NCBI RefSeq assembly: GCF_000282335.1
Contig: NZ_AKJM01000121.1
Coordinates: forward strand, 1 to 64,000
Source: Pseudomonas sp. GM48
GTDB taxonomy: Bacteria; Pseudomonadota; Gammaproteobacteria; Pseudomonadales; Pseudomonadaceae
DNA: 64,000 nt
Reading direction: 5' to 3'
Part shown: piece by piece, positions 24,694 through 34,800 of the stretch
Position numbering within the stretch: position 1 is the first letter of the stretch
Layout of the letters: every line of letters begins with the position of its first letter
Program-made: the position numbers and the translations under genes
Notes under the pieces: model-generated
The model's database searches: none
Told to the model about the DNA's origin: nothing
Seen by the model: the letters and a program-made list of their open reading frames with translations, nothing else

Positions 24694-24968
24694 TGCGCCA
24701 ACTGGTAAAGGGTTTCACCGTCCTTGACCATGCCCAGCTCGTGGCGAGCCCGCTCTTCAACGGTCTCCATGCCCTTTTTCAACTCACTGACTTCGGCGTC
24801 CATTACCCGGTTGCGCTCCAGCAATGCCTGGTTCTCAGCTTGCTGATCCGCAATCTGCTGCGTCAACTCGGCCACTTGCGCCAGACTGCCATTTCCCACC
24901 CACAGGCGGTACTGCAGGCCAGCCAGCAACAAAAGCAGAATGAGGAACAACCAATTGGGACTGCGCAT
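24690..24968 (-). CDS. ftsB: Cell division protein FtsB
   Basis: A 92-residue bitopic inner-membrane protein of the divisome FtsB-FtsL-FtsQ complex. A short cytoplasmic N-terminus is followed by a membrane span (about 5-21, WLFLILLLLLAGLQYRLW) and a leucine-rich periplasmic coiled coil (about 30-70, AELTQQIADQQAENQALLER). The C-terminus ends ARHELGMVKDGETLYQLAQ. It lies downstream of eno and overlaps ispD, the conserved eno-ftsB-ispD order. Confidence 0.95.
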   Translation of the reverse strand: MRSPNWLFLILLLLLAGLQYRLWVGNGSLAQVAELTQQIADQQAENQALLERNRVMDAEVSELKKGMETVEERARHELGMVKDGETLYQLAQ

Positions 24969-25030
24969 CGAATATCAGGTATCCAGTGAAAAAAGACAGC
25001 CATGCCAAACGTGAAGCTTCTGATAGCACG

Positions 25031-25051
25031 AAGCCTGGAAGAACCAGGCTT
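25031..25051 (-). terminator. Stem-loop between eno and ftsB
   Basis: AAGCCTGG pairs with CCAGGCTT around AAGAA. On the minus strand only CG-T-rich sequence follows, so termination is probably partial and the stem may process or attenuate the eno-ftsB transcript. Confidence 0.45.
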
Positions 25052-25139
25052 GTGCTTATAAGGCATCAGATTAGTGGCAAAAACGTCGCTGTAGCGATTT
25101 TTCCGACACAATCCGGTGTCTTTTTTACCACGTACTTAC

Positions 25140-26429
25140 TCAGCCGCGGAATTCGCTGCGACCGTTGTACTTGGCTTTGCCATTCAACTGCTCTTCGATA
25201 CGCAGCAGTTGGTTGTACTTGGAAACGCGGTCGGAACGGCACAGGGAGCCGGTCTTGATCTGGCCAGCCGAGGTGCCCACGGCCAGGTCGGCAATGGTCG
25301 AATCTTCGGTTTCGCCGGAGCGGTGCGAGATTACGGCAGTGTAACCGGCAGCCTTGGCCATCTGGATGGCCTCCAGGGTTTCGGTCAGGGTGCCGATCTG
25401 GTTGAACTTGATCAGAATCGAGTTGGCGATCTTTTTGTCGATGCCTTCTTTCAGGATCTTGGTGTTGGTTACGAACAGGTCGTCGCCTACCAGTTGGGTC
25501 TTCTCGCCGATCTTGTCGGTGAGGATTTTCCAGCCAGCCCAGTCGGACTCGTCCAGGCCATCTTCGATGGAGATGATCGGGTAACGCTCGGTCAGGCCTT
25601 TGAGGTAGTCAGCGAAACCTTCGGCGGTGAACACCTGGCCTTCGCCGGACAGGTTGTACTTGCCGTCTTCGTAGAATTCGCTCGCCGCGCAGTCCAGGGC
25701 CAGGGTCACGTCAGTGCCCAGCTTGTAACCGGCGTTGGCCACGGCTTCGGAGATCACTTTCAAAGCGTCTTCGTTGGAAGCCAGGTTCGGCGCGAAACCA
25801 CCTTCGTCACCGACGGCAGTGCTCAGGCCACGGGCCTTCAGCACGGCTTTGAGGTGGTGGAAAATCTCGGTGCCCATGCGCAGACCTTCCGAGAAAGACT
25901 TGGCGCCAACCGGCTGAACCATGAATTCCTGGATGTCGACGTTGTTATCGGCGTGCTCGCCGCCGTTGATGATGTTCATCATCGGAACCGGCATCGAGTA
26001 GACACCCGGGGTGCCGTTCAGGTTGGCGATGTGAGCGTACAGCGGCAGGTCCTGGTCCTGTGCTGCGGCCTTGGCTGCAGCCAGGGAAACGGCGAGGATC
26101 GCGTTGGCGCCCAGGGAACCTTTGTTTTCAGTACCGTCGAGCTTGATCATTGCCAGATCGAGCGCTTTCTGGTCGCTTGGGTCCATGCCTTTCAACAGGT
26201 CTTTGATCGGACCGTTGATGTTGGCTACGGCCTTCAGAACGCCCTTGCCCAGGTAACGGCTCTTGTCGCCATCACGCAGCTCGAGCGCTTCACGCGAGCC
26301 AGTGGAAGCACCGGACGGCGCGCAGGCACTGCCGATGATGCCGTTGTCCAGAAGCACGTCCGCTTCCACGGTGGGATTGCCACGGGAGTCGAGAACTTCA
26401 CGACCTTTGATGTCGACGATTTTAGCCAT
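25140..26429 (-). CDS. eno: Enolase
   Basis: A 429-residue enolase that dehydrates 2-phosphoglycerate to phosphoenolpyruvate and also takes part in the RNA degradosome. The metal-binding and catalytic regions are present: the loop GASTGSREALELRDGD, the conserved VGDDLFVTNTKIL, the lysine-containing LIKFNQIGTLTETLE and the signature SHRSGETEDS. Start ATG 26429 (MAKIVDIKGRE) is the family start. kdsA lies 156 bp upstream on the same strand. Confidence 0.98.
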   Translation of the reverse strand: MAKIVDIKGREVLDSRGNPTVEADVLLDNGIIGSACAPSGASTGSREALELRDGDKSRYLGKGVLKAVANINGPIKDLLKGMDPSDQKALDLAMIKLDGTENKGSLGANAILAVSLAAAKAAAQDQDLPLYAHIANLNGTPGVYSMPVPMMNIINGGEHADNNVDIQEFMVQPVGAKSFSEGLRMGTEIFHHLKAVLKARGLSTAVGDEGGFAPNLASNEDALKVISEAVANAGYKLGTDVTLALDCAASEFYEDGKYNLSGEGQVFTAEGFADYLKGLTERYPIISIEDGLDESDWAGWKILTDKIGEKTQLVGDDLFVTNTKILKEGIDKKIANSILIKFNQIGTLTETLEAIQMAKAAGYTAVISHRSGETEDSTIADLAVGTSAGQIKTGSLCRSDRVSKYNQLLRIEEQLNGKAKYNGRSEFRG

Positions 26430-26585
26430 TGTTGTAAACACTCCAAAGTTGACGAAAACGACGCAGCTGTAGGAAATCTTTGATCGTCGGCAAGCGAGAT
26501 GCAGCGGGCAGTCTTGCAGACGACAAGGCTCAGGCCCGAGGGTCTGAGCGTTAAATCGTGCGGTACTTTACCGGAGAATTGAGGA

Positions 26586-27431
26586 TTACGCGGTTTCTAC
26601 CGTCGGAAAACTCTTCACCAGTTCGTCCAAAGCTTTGAGCTGGGCCAGGAATGGCTCCAGTTTGTCCAGACGCAAGGCGCAAGGACCGTCACATTTTGCG
26701 TTGTCCGGATCCGGGTGGGCTTCCAGGAACAGGCCGGCCAGCGACTGGCTCATGCCGGCCTTCGCCAGGTCGGTGACCTGTGCGCGACGACCGCCAGCGG
26801 AATCGGAACGACCGCCAGGCATTTGCAGCGCGTGGGTCACGTCGAAGAACACCGGGTACTCGAACTGCTTCATGATGCCGAAGCCGAGCATGTCGACGAC
26901 CAGGTTGTTGTAGCCGAAACTCGAACCACGCTCGCAGAGGATCAACTGATCGTTACCCGCTTCCACGCACTTGTTCAGGATGTGCTTCATTTCCTGAGGG
27001 GCGAGGAACTGGGCTTTCTTGATGTTGATCACTGCGCCCGTTTTGGCCATCGCGACCACGAGGTCGGTCTGGCGCGACAGGAAGGCCGGCAACTGGATGA
27101 TGTCGCAGACTTCAGCGACAACCGCAGCCTGGTCAGGCTCGTGGACGTCGGTGATGACCGGTACGCCGAAGGCTTGCTTGATGTCCTGGAAGATGCGCAT
27201 GCCTTCTTCCAGGCCAGGACCACGATAGGAGGTCACAGAAGACCGGTTGGCCTTGTCGAAACTGGCCTTGAACACATAAGGGATACCGAGCTTTTCGGTG
27301 ACCTTCACATACTCTTCGCAAACCTGCATGGCCATGTCACGGCTTTCCAGCACGTTCATGCCGCCGAACAGCACCATGGGTTTGTCGTTGGCAATCTCGA
27401 TGTCGCCGACGCGGATGATCTTCTGTGCCAT
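26586..27431 (-). CDS. kdsA: 3-deoxy-8-phosphooctulonate synthase (KDO8P synthase)
   Basis: A 281-residue enzyme that condenses PEP with arabinose 5-phosphate to KDO-8-phosphate, the precursor of the lipopolysaccharide inner-core sugar KDO. The segments FKASFDKANRSS, TDVHEPDQA and ERGSSFGYNNLVVDM are typical of the metal-independent class. It starts 5 bp after the pyrG stop codon on the same strand, so pyrG-kdsA are very likely one unit with eno further on. Confidence 0.97.
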   Translation of the reverse strand: MAQKIIRVGDIEIANDKPMVLFGGMNVLESRDMAMQVCEEYVKVTEKLGIPYVFKASFDKANRSSVTSYRGPGLEEGMRIFQDIKQAFGVPVITDVHEPDQAAVVAEVCDIIQLPAFLSRQTDLVVAMAKTGAVINIKKAQFLAPQEMKHILNKCVEAGNDQLILCERGSSFGYNNLVVDMLGFGIMKQFEYPVFFDVTHALQMPGGRSDSAGGRRAQVTDLAKAGMSQSLAGLFLEAHPDPDNAKCDGPCALRLDKLEPFLAQLKALDELVKSFPTVETA

Positions 27432-27436
27432 CGGGG

Positions 27437-29068
27437 TTACGCCTTCTTCTGGTGTTGAGCCAACGCTGCCTTGACGAAACCGCTGAACAGCGGGTGACCG
27501 TCACGCGGCGTCGAGGTGAACTCAGGGTGGAACTGGCAAGCGACGAACCATGGGTGATCCGGAGCTTCAACCACTTCAACCAGTGCGCCATCACCGGAAC
27601 GACCGGAGATTTTCAAACCGGCCTCCATGATTTGCGGCAGCAGGTTGTTGTTCACTTCGTAGCGATGACGATGACGCTCGACAATCACGTCCTTGCCGTA
27701 GCAACCGTGAACCAGGGAACCCGGCTCCAGCAGGCAATCCTGCGCGCCCAGACGCATGGTGCCGCCCAGATCGGAGGTTTCGGTACGGATTTCGACCGCG
27801 CCGGTGGCATCTTCCCACTCGGTGATCAGACCCACGACCGGGTGACCGCTTGCACGATCGAACTCGGTGGAGTTGGCGTCTTTCCAGCCCATGACATTAC
27901 GAGCGAACTCGATAACGGCCACTTGCATGCCCAGGCAGATACCCAGGTACGGAACCTTGTTTTCGCGAGCGTATTGCACGGCAGTGATCTTGCCTTCAAC
28001 GCCACGCAGACCGAAGCCGCCAGGCACCAGGATCGCGTCGACGCCTTCCAGCAGCGCGGTGCCCTGGTTCTCGATGTCTTCGGAATCGATGTAGCGCAGG
28101 TTGACCTTGGTACGGTTGCTGATACCGGCGTGACTCATCGCTTCGATCAGCGACTTGTAGGCGTCCAGCAGCTCCATGTACTTGCCGACCATGGCGATGG
28201 TGACTTCGTGCTCAGGGTTGAGCTTAGCGTCGACCACGGCTTCCCACTCGGACAGATCCGCACCGCCGCATTGCAGGCCGAAACGCTCGACGACGAAATC
28301 GTCGAGGCCCTGGGAATGCAGGATGCCCGGGATCTTGTAGATGGTATCGGCGTCTTCCAGCGCGATCACCGCACGTTCTTCAACGTTGGTGAACTGCGCG
28401 ATCTTGCGACGCGACGACACATCGATCGGGTGGTCGGAGCGGCAGACCAGCACATCTGGTTGCAGGCCGATGGAACGCAGTTCCTTGACCGAGTGCTGGG
28501 TTGGCTTGGTTTTGGTTTCGCCGGCAGTGGCGATGTACGGCACCAGTGTCAGGTGCATCAGCATCGCGCGCTTGGCGCCGACTTCGAAACGCAGTTGGCG
28601 GATCGCCTCGAGGAACGGTTGCGACTCGATGTCACCCACGGTGCCGCCGATCTCGACCATGGCCACGTCAGCGTCGCCAGCACCCTTGATGATGCGGCGC
28701 TTGATTTCGTCGGTGATGTGCGGGATCACCTGGATGGTTGCCCCCAGGTAGTCACCACGGCGCTCTTTGCGCAGGACGTGTTCGTAGACACGGCCGGTGG
28801 TGAAGTTGTTGTTCTGGGTCATGGTCGTGCGGATGAACCGCTCGTAGTGGCCCAGGTCCAGGTCGGTCTCGGCGCCGTCGTGGGTGACGAACACTTCACC
28901 GTGCTGGAACGGGCTCATGGTGCCCGGGTCGACGTTGATGTACGGGTCCAGCTTCAGCATGGTGACCTTAAGTCCCCGCGCCTCCAGGATGGCCGCCAAT
29001 GATGCCGATGCAATGCCTTTCCCCAATGAAGAAACAACACCGCCCGTGACGAATATGTAGCGCGTCAT
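27437..29068 (-). CDS. pyrG: CTP synthase
   Basis: A 543-residue CTP synthase that aminates UTP with glutamine. The N-terminal synthetase domain begins with TRYIFVTGGVVSSLGKGIA (P-loop) and includes DPGTMSPFQHGEVFVTHDGAE. The C-terminal class-I glutamine amidotransferase domain has the nucleophile Cys in GICLGMQ and His-Glu in CQFHPEF. The 274-bp region to tilS upstream holds the promoter; no other feature was recognised there. Confidence 0.98.
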   Translation of the reverse strand: MTRYIFVTGGVVSSLGKGIASASLAAILEARGLKVTMLKLDPYINVDPGTMSPFQHGEVFVTHDGAETDLDLGHYERFIRTTMTQNNNFTTGRVYEHVLRKERRGDYLGATIQVIPHITDEIKRRIIKGAGDADVAMVEIGGTVGDIESQPFLEAIRQLRFEVGAKRAMLMHLTLVPYIATAGETKTKPTQHSVKELRSIGLQPDVLVCRSDHPIDVSSRRKIAQFTNVEERAVIALEDADTIYKIPGILHSQGLDDFVVERFGLQCGGADLSEWEAVVDAKLNPEHEVTIAMVGKYMELLDAYKSLIEAMSHAGISNRTKVNLRYIDSEDIENQGTALLEGVDAILVPGGFGLRGVEGKITAVQYARENKVPYLGICLGMQVAVIEFARNVMGWKDANSTEFDRASGHPVVGLITEWEDATGAVEIRTETSDLGGTMRLGAQDCLLEPGSLVHGCYGKDVIVERHRHRYEVNNNLLPQIMEAGLKISGRSGDGALVEVVEAPDHPWFVACQFHPEFTSTPRDGHPLFSGFVKAALAQHQKKA

Positions 29069-29342
29069 GAAAAACCCTAGAAGTCTGCGTTAAAGCGGTC
29101 CGAGCCGCCGGGGAAAGCGAAGGAAGGCCGAAGCCCCCGATCACCTGCATTAATCACAGTGCACCTTTCAAAAAAACCGCCGCGTTGGGACAGACCGGGA
29201 AATGAATCACCGGTTCGTTGCTCGCTACACATTTTTTGGAATCGCCCAGCAAAGACTGCTTGGTAATCGGCAACTCCTGCAATTCAGGCGAATCCACAGA
29301 AGTTGTATCAAGAAGGGAGCGTAGTCTACCGGAAAGCCCCTT

Positions 29343-30671
29343 TCAGCTCAAACCTTGATCTTCGTTCAGTGGCTGCCAATGCAAATGCCAGTTGCCGCTC
29401 GTACTACCGTCGAGTCCTTTAAGGTTCGCCACTGCCAGCAATTGGTCGCCTTTGTAGAGCAGCGGCAATCTGCCGCGTACGAAGGACGGTACACCACTTT
29501 CATTGAGCAAACGTTTCAAGTCCCGATGGCCGCGGCCCGGCAAAGCCATGACCTCTCCCCCCTCACGATAGCGGATATGCAGCGGGCCATCGGGGATTTG
29601 CCCGGTGAGCGAAAGCACGCCGTTGTCCGGGATAACCAGTGGTGAAGCCGGGTTCTGCCATGCCCCGGCGACGGGCAAAGGTTGCAACCAACGGCCGGAC
29701 AGCCACCAGATCCGCCCGCCCGCCCGGTGCAGTTCGCCATCGGCCAGCCGCCATACCGGGCAGGCATCGCCGGTGGCGTCGCGCAAATCCGCCCAACCCG
29801 ACCAATGGTCAGTGTCGGGCAGACGGGTCAGCGGTTCGAGCCAATGACTCAAGGCATTGCGCTGCCGGGCATCAGACAGTTGCGCAAGCGGCGCCAGTTC
29901 AAGGGAGCGCAATCCCAGCCAGTCGAACTCACTGACAGAACTGGCCTCACGTAAATCCATTTCGGCCAGCTCTTCGAGCAACCCCTGCGCTTCAGCCAAA
30001 TGCGCCGCGCTGCGAGCCATGGTCGCCACCGCTTGTGGCCAGCGCTGAACCAGCACGGGCAAGACTTGATGGCGCAGGTAATTGCGCGAGTACTGCCGAT
30101 CCTGGTTCGAGGGATCTTCGATCCAGCTCAAACCATGCGCACTGGCATAGACCTCGAGCTCAGCCCGCGTGACATCAAGCAGTGGCCGCAGCAGATGCCC
30201 CTTGCCCAACGAGCGCTGACGCGGCATCCCGGACAATCCACGCACGCCCGCTCCGCGCAACAACCGAAACAGCAGGGTTTCCGCCTGATCGTCGCGGTGC
30301 TGGGCCGTCAGCAGCACGTCACCGGACCCAGTCACTTCGGCGAACGTGTGATAACGCGCGTCCCGCGCCGCACGCTCCAGACTGGCACCGGGCTGCACCT
30401 GCACCCGAACGATCTGCAACGGGACGCCCAGCGCAGCGCACACAGAACGACAATGTTCCGGCCACGCATCGGCCACAGCTTGAAGGCCGTGATGAACATG
30501 GATGGCACTCAGCGCCGGCAGGGATTCGGTTTTTGCGAGGTGTGCGAGCAGATGCAGCAGGACGGTGGAGTCCAGGCCGCCGGAGAAGGCGATGCGCCAG
30601 GTCGCAGCATTGCGCCACGGTTTCAGATTCAGCAAAAGCCTGGAAGGCAAGTCAATCGCGGGCCGATCCAT
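29343..30671 (-). CDS. tilS: tRNA(Ile)-lysidine synthase
   Basis: A 442-residue TilS that attaches lysine to C34 of the tRNA-Ile CAU anticodon, changing both its identity and its codon reading. The PP-loop is FSGGLDSTVLL, and HHGLQAVADAW, AQHRDDQAETLLFRLLRGAG and RPLLDVTRAEL are family motifs. I start at ATG 30671 (MDRPAIDLPS), preceded by AAAGGGA, rather than six codons upstream at 30689. A REP pair separates it from accA upstream. Confidence 0.95.
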   Translation of the reverse strand: MDRPAIDLPSRLLLNLKPWRNAATWRIAFSGGLDSTVLLHLLAHLAKTESLPALSAIHVHHGLQAVADAWPEHCRSVCAALGVPLQIVRVQVQPGASLERAARDARYHTFAEVTGSGDVLLTAQHRDDQAETLLFRLLRGAGVRGLSGMPRQRSLGKGHLLRPLLDVTRAELEVYASAHGLSWIEDPSNQDRQYSRNYLRHQVLPVLVQRWPQAVATMARSAAHLAEAQGLLEELAEMDLREASSVSEFDWLGLRSLELAPLAQLSDARQRNALSHWLEPLTRLPDTDHWSGWADLRDATGDACPVWRLADGELHRAGGRIWWLSGRWLQPLPVAGAWQNPASPLVIPDNGVLSLTGQIPDGPLHIRYREGGEVMALPGRGHRDLKRLLNESGVPSFVRGRLPLLYKGDQLLAVANLKGLDGSTSGNWHLHWQPLNEDQGLS

Positions 30672-30695
30672 ATCTTTCCCTTTGCACAAATCAAA

Positions 30696-30785
30696 TGTGG
30701 GAGCGGGCTTGCTCGCGAAGGCGGCTGAACATTCAACACATCAGTTGACTGTTATACCGCTTTCGCGAGCAAGCCCGCTCCCACA
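30696..30785. repeat. REP pair (BIME) between tilS and accA
   Basis: GTGGGAGCGGGCTTGCTCGC (30697-30716) faces GCGAGCAAGCCCGCTCCCAC (30765-30784). It lies within the accA-tilS junction of a co-directional gene string, so it could stabilise or separate the two parts of the transcript. Confidence 0.9.
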
Positions 30786-30802
30786 TTCAAGCCGAGGTCA
30801 GA

Positions 30803-31750
30803 TCAGAGACCGTAGCTCATCAGACGCTCATAACGACGGGCCAGCAGCGCGTCGTTATCGAACTTCTTCAGCATCGCCAGTTGCGAGCTCAGCTCGGCGC
30901 GGATCGATGCAGCTGCAGCAGCCGGATCACGGTGCGCGCCACCCAATGGCTCGCCAATCACCTTGTCCACGATGCCCAGGCCTTTGAGGCGCTCGGCGGT
31001 GATGCCCATCGCTTCTGCGGCATCCGGTGCTTTCTCGGCGGTTTTCCACAGAATCGAAGCGCAACCTTCCGGCGAGATCACCGCGTAGGTCGAGTACTGC
31101 AGCATGTTCAACTGGTCGCAGACACCGATCGCCAGTGCACCACCGGAACCACCCTCACCGATTACAGTGGCGATGATTGGGGTTTTCAGGCGGGCCATGA
31201 CACGCAGGTTCCAGGCAATCGCTTCGCTCTGGTTACGCTCTTCGGCGTCGATGCCAGGGTAAGCGCCCGGGGTGTCGATGAAGGTCAGGATCGGCATTTT
31301 GAAACGTTCGGCCATTTCCATCAGGCGGCATGCCTTGCGGTAGCCTTCCGGACGCGGCATGCCGAAGTTGCGGCGAACCTTCTCGCGCACTTCACGGCCC
31401 TTCTGGTGACCGATGATCATCACCGGCTGGTCGTCCAGACGGGCAATACCGCCAACGATCGCAGCGTCGTCGGAGAAGTGACGGTCACCGTGCAGTTCGT
31501 CGAACTCGGTGAAGATGTGTTCGATGTAGTCCAGGGTATACGGACGTTTCGGGTGACGTGCCAGACGTGCGATCTGCCAGCTGGTCAGCTTGCCGAAAAT
31601 GTCTTCGGTCAGCGTTTTGCTCTTGTCCTGCAGGCGGGAGATCTCATCGCCGATATTCAGCGAATTGTCATTACCGACCAAGCGCAACTCTTCGATCTTG
31701 GCTTGCAGGTCGGCGATCGGCTGTTCGAAATCTAGAAAATTCGGGTTCAT
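30803..31750 (-). CDS. accA: Acetyl-CoA carboxylase carboxyltransferase subunit alpha
   Basis: A 315-residue AccA, which with AccD transfers the carboxyl group from biotin to acetyl-CoA for fatty acid synthesis. Typical segments are LDYIEHIFTEFDELHGDRHFSDD, RRNFGMPRPEGYRKACRLM, TFIDTPGAYPGIDAEERNQ and VIGEGGSGGALAIG. Start ATG 31750 (MNPNFLDFEQ) is the family start. It lies 139 bp after dnaE on the same strand. Confidence 0.97.
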   Translation of the reverse strand: MNPNFLDFEQPIADLQAKIEELRLVGNDNSLNIGDEISRLQDKSKTLTEDIFGKLTSWQIARLARHPKRPYTLDYIEHIFTEFDELHGDRHFSDDAAIVGGIARLDDQPVMIIGHQKGREVREKVRRNFGMPRPEGYRKACRLMEMAERFKMPILTFIDTPGAYPGIDAEERNQSEAIAWNLRVMARLKTPIIATVIGEGGSGGALAIGVCDQLNMLQYSTYAVISPEGCASILWKTAEKAPDAAEAMGITAERLKGLGIVDKVIGEPLGGAHRDPAAAAASIRAELSSQLAMLKKFDNDALLARRYERLMSYGL

Positions 31751-31889
31751 AGGCGTCCGTCTTGGGTCGACGTCCAAGGGATCTTGGGCCGGCCGGTTGT
31801 CTATTCGCGCCCTACCTTAAGGGAGAGGCGCGTTGAGGTCGAGATTAAAAATTCAGGTTGCGGGCAGGCGTTCTGATATCACCTGCCGG

Positions 31890-34800
31890 TCAACGGTATT
31901 GGAGGAAGACGTTGTCTCGCCCGAACTGGTCACGCAGGGCTTGAATCAAGGCATCCGCCGGATCGATTCGCCAGCCTTCGCCGAACTGCAACAGGGCCTT
32001 TGCATCAGGGCTGGTGTAGTCCATGGTGATCGGGCACGCACCGCGGTGACGCTTCAACAGCTCACCCAGCCAGCGTAGCTGATCGCCCTTGAGGTCCTTG
32101 GCATGCAACTTCAGGCGCAGGCTTTCGGCCAGGTTGGTGCGCGCATCTTCCATGCTCATCACCCGCTTGACCCGCAACTTCAGGCCACCGGAGAAGTCGT
32201 CATTGCTGACCTCGCCTTCGACCACCACCATCGCGTCGGTCTGCAACAACGACTGCGCAGCATGGAACGCCTCGGAAAACAGCGAGGCTTCGATCCGTCC
32301 AGAGCGGTCGTCGAGGGTAATGAACCCCATCTTGTCGCCCTTTTTGTTCTTCATCACCCGCAAGGCGATGATCATGCCCGCGACGGTCTGGGTATCTCGC
32401 GCCGGTTTCAGATCAATGATGCGCTGGCGAGCGAAACGACGGATTTCACCCTCGTATTCGTCAATCGGATGACCGGTCAGGTACAGGCCGAGGGTATCTT
32501 TTTCCCCTTTCAGGCGCTCCTTGAGGGTCAGCTCCTTGGCCTTGCGGTGATTGGCGTAGACGTCGGCGTCTTCTTCGACAAACAGACCGCCAAACAGGTC
32601 GGAGTGACCACTGTCCTGGGTGCGCGCGGTTTGTTCGGCCGCCTTGATCGCTTCTTCCATGGCCGTCAGCAGCACCGCGCGATTGCGGTCGATGTTGGCC
32701 TGGTAGGCTTTCTGTTCATCGTGGAAGTACGGCCCGAGGCGATCCAGGGCACCGCTGCGGATCAAACCGTCGAGGGTGCGCTTGTTGATGCGCTTGAGGT
32801 CGACCCGGGCGCAGAAATCGAACAGATCCTTGAACGGACCGGCCAGACGCGCCTCGGTGATTGCTTCGACCGGCCCCTCACCCACGCCCTTGATGGCCCC
32901 CAGGCCGTAGATGATCCGGCCTTCGTCGTTCACCGTGAACTTGAATTCGGAGGTGTTTACGTCCGGCGCGTCGAGACGCAGCTTCATGGTCCGCACTTCT
33001 TCGATCAAGGTCACGACCTTGTCGGTGTTGTGCATATCCGCCGAGAGTACCGCGGCCATGAACGGCGCCGGGTAGTGCGCCTTCAGCCACGCGGTCTGGT
33101 ACGACACCAGGCCATAGGCGGCGGAGTGGGATTTGTTGAAGCCGTAACCGGCGAACTTTTCCACCAGGTCGAAGATGTTACCGGCGAGGTCGGCATCGAT
33201 ATTGTTGGTGGCGCAACCCTCAATGAAACCGCCACGCTGCTTGGCCATTTCTTCGGGTTTTTTCTTACCCATGGCTCGACGCAGCATGTCCGCGCCACCG
33301 AGGGTGTAACCGGCCATGACCTGGGCAATCTGCATCACCTGTTCCTGGTACAGGATGATGCCGTAAGTCGGTGCCAATACGGGTTTGAGGCCTTCGTACT
33401 GGTAGTCCGAGTGCGGATAGGCCAGCTCGGCGCGACCGTGCTTGCGGTTGATGAAGTCGTCCACCATGCCCGATTGCAGCGGGCCCGGACGGAACAGTGC
33501 CACCAGTGCGATCAAGTCTTCCAGGCAGTCGGGCTTGAGCTTTTTGATCAGCTCTTTCATGCCCCGGGATTCAAGCTGGAACACTGCCGTGGTTTCGGCT
33601 TTTTGCAGCAGGGTATAGGTCGGTTTGTCATCCAGCGGGATGAACGCGATATCCAGCGGTGGTTCGTTGACCTTGGCACGGTCGCGGTTGATGGTTTTCA
33701 GCGCCCAGTCGATGATCGTCAGGGTCCGCAGGCCGAGGAAGTCGAACTTCACCAGACCGGCCGCTTCGACGTCGTCCTTGTCGAACTGGGTTACCAGACC
33801 ATCACCGGCCTCGTCGCAGTAAATCGGCGAAAAGTCGGTCAGCTTGGTCGGCGCGATAACCACACCACCGGCGTGCTTGCCGACGTTACGCACAACACCT
33901 TCGAGCTTGCGGGCCATCTCCCAGATTTCCGCGGCTTCTTCATCGACCTTGATGAAGTCACGGAGGATTTCTTCCTGCTCGTAGGCCTTCTCCAGGGTCA
34001 TGCCCACTTCGAACGGAATCATCTTCGACAGACGATCCGCCAGGCCATAGGACTTGCCCTGCACCCGCGCCACGTCACGGACCACAGCCTTGGCGGCCAT
34101 GGAACCGAAAGTGATGATCTGGCTTACCGCGTTGCGGCCGTATTTCTCGGCCACGTAGTCGATCACCCGGTCACGACCGTCCATGCAGAAGTCGACGTCG
34201 AAGTCGGGCATCGATACCCGTTCCGGGTTAAGGAAACGTTCGAACAGCAGGTCGTATTCCAGCGGATCAAGGTCGGTGATCTTCTGCACATAGGCCACCA
34301 GCGACCCGGCACCCGACCCACGGCCAGGGCCCACCGGTACGCCGTTGTTCTTGGCCCACTGGATAAAGTCCATCACGATCAGGAAGTAACCGGGGAAGCC
34401 CATCTGGATGATGATATCCAGCTCGAAGTTCAGCCGGTCGACATAGACCTGACGCTTGGCCTCGTAGTCTTCGGTGGTGTCCTTGGGCAGCAGAACAGCA
34501 AGGCGCTCTTCCAGGCCATCGAAGGAGACTTTGCGGAAGTACTCGTCGATGGTCATGCCATCGGGGATCGGGAAGTTGGGCAGGAAGTGCGTACCCAGCT
34601 TCACTTCGATGTTGCAGCGCTTGGCGATCTCGACGGTGTTTTCCAGCGCTTCGGGAATGTCGCTGAACAGCTCGGCCATTTCCTCGGCGCTTTTGAGGTA
34701 CTGCTGATCGCTGTAATTCTTCGAACGCCGCGGATCGTCGAGGGCACGGCCCTCACCGATGCAAACGCGGGTTTCGTGGGCGGCGAAGTCTTCCTGCTTG

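Noticed and set aside
25116..26483. 455-codon plus-strand open frame opposite eno
   Set aside because: Antisense shadow of enolase, caused by codon bias.
26525..26552. Small CTCAG/CTGAG hairpin between kdsA and eno
   Set aside because: A five-base-pair stem without a T-run is too weak to call a terminator.
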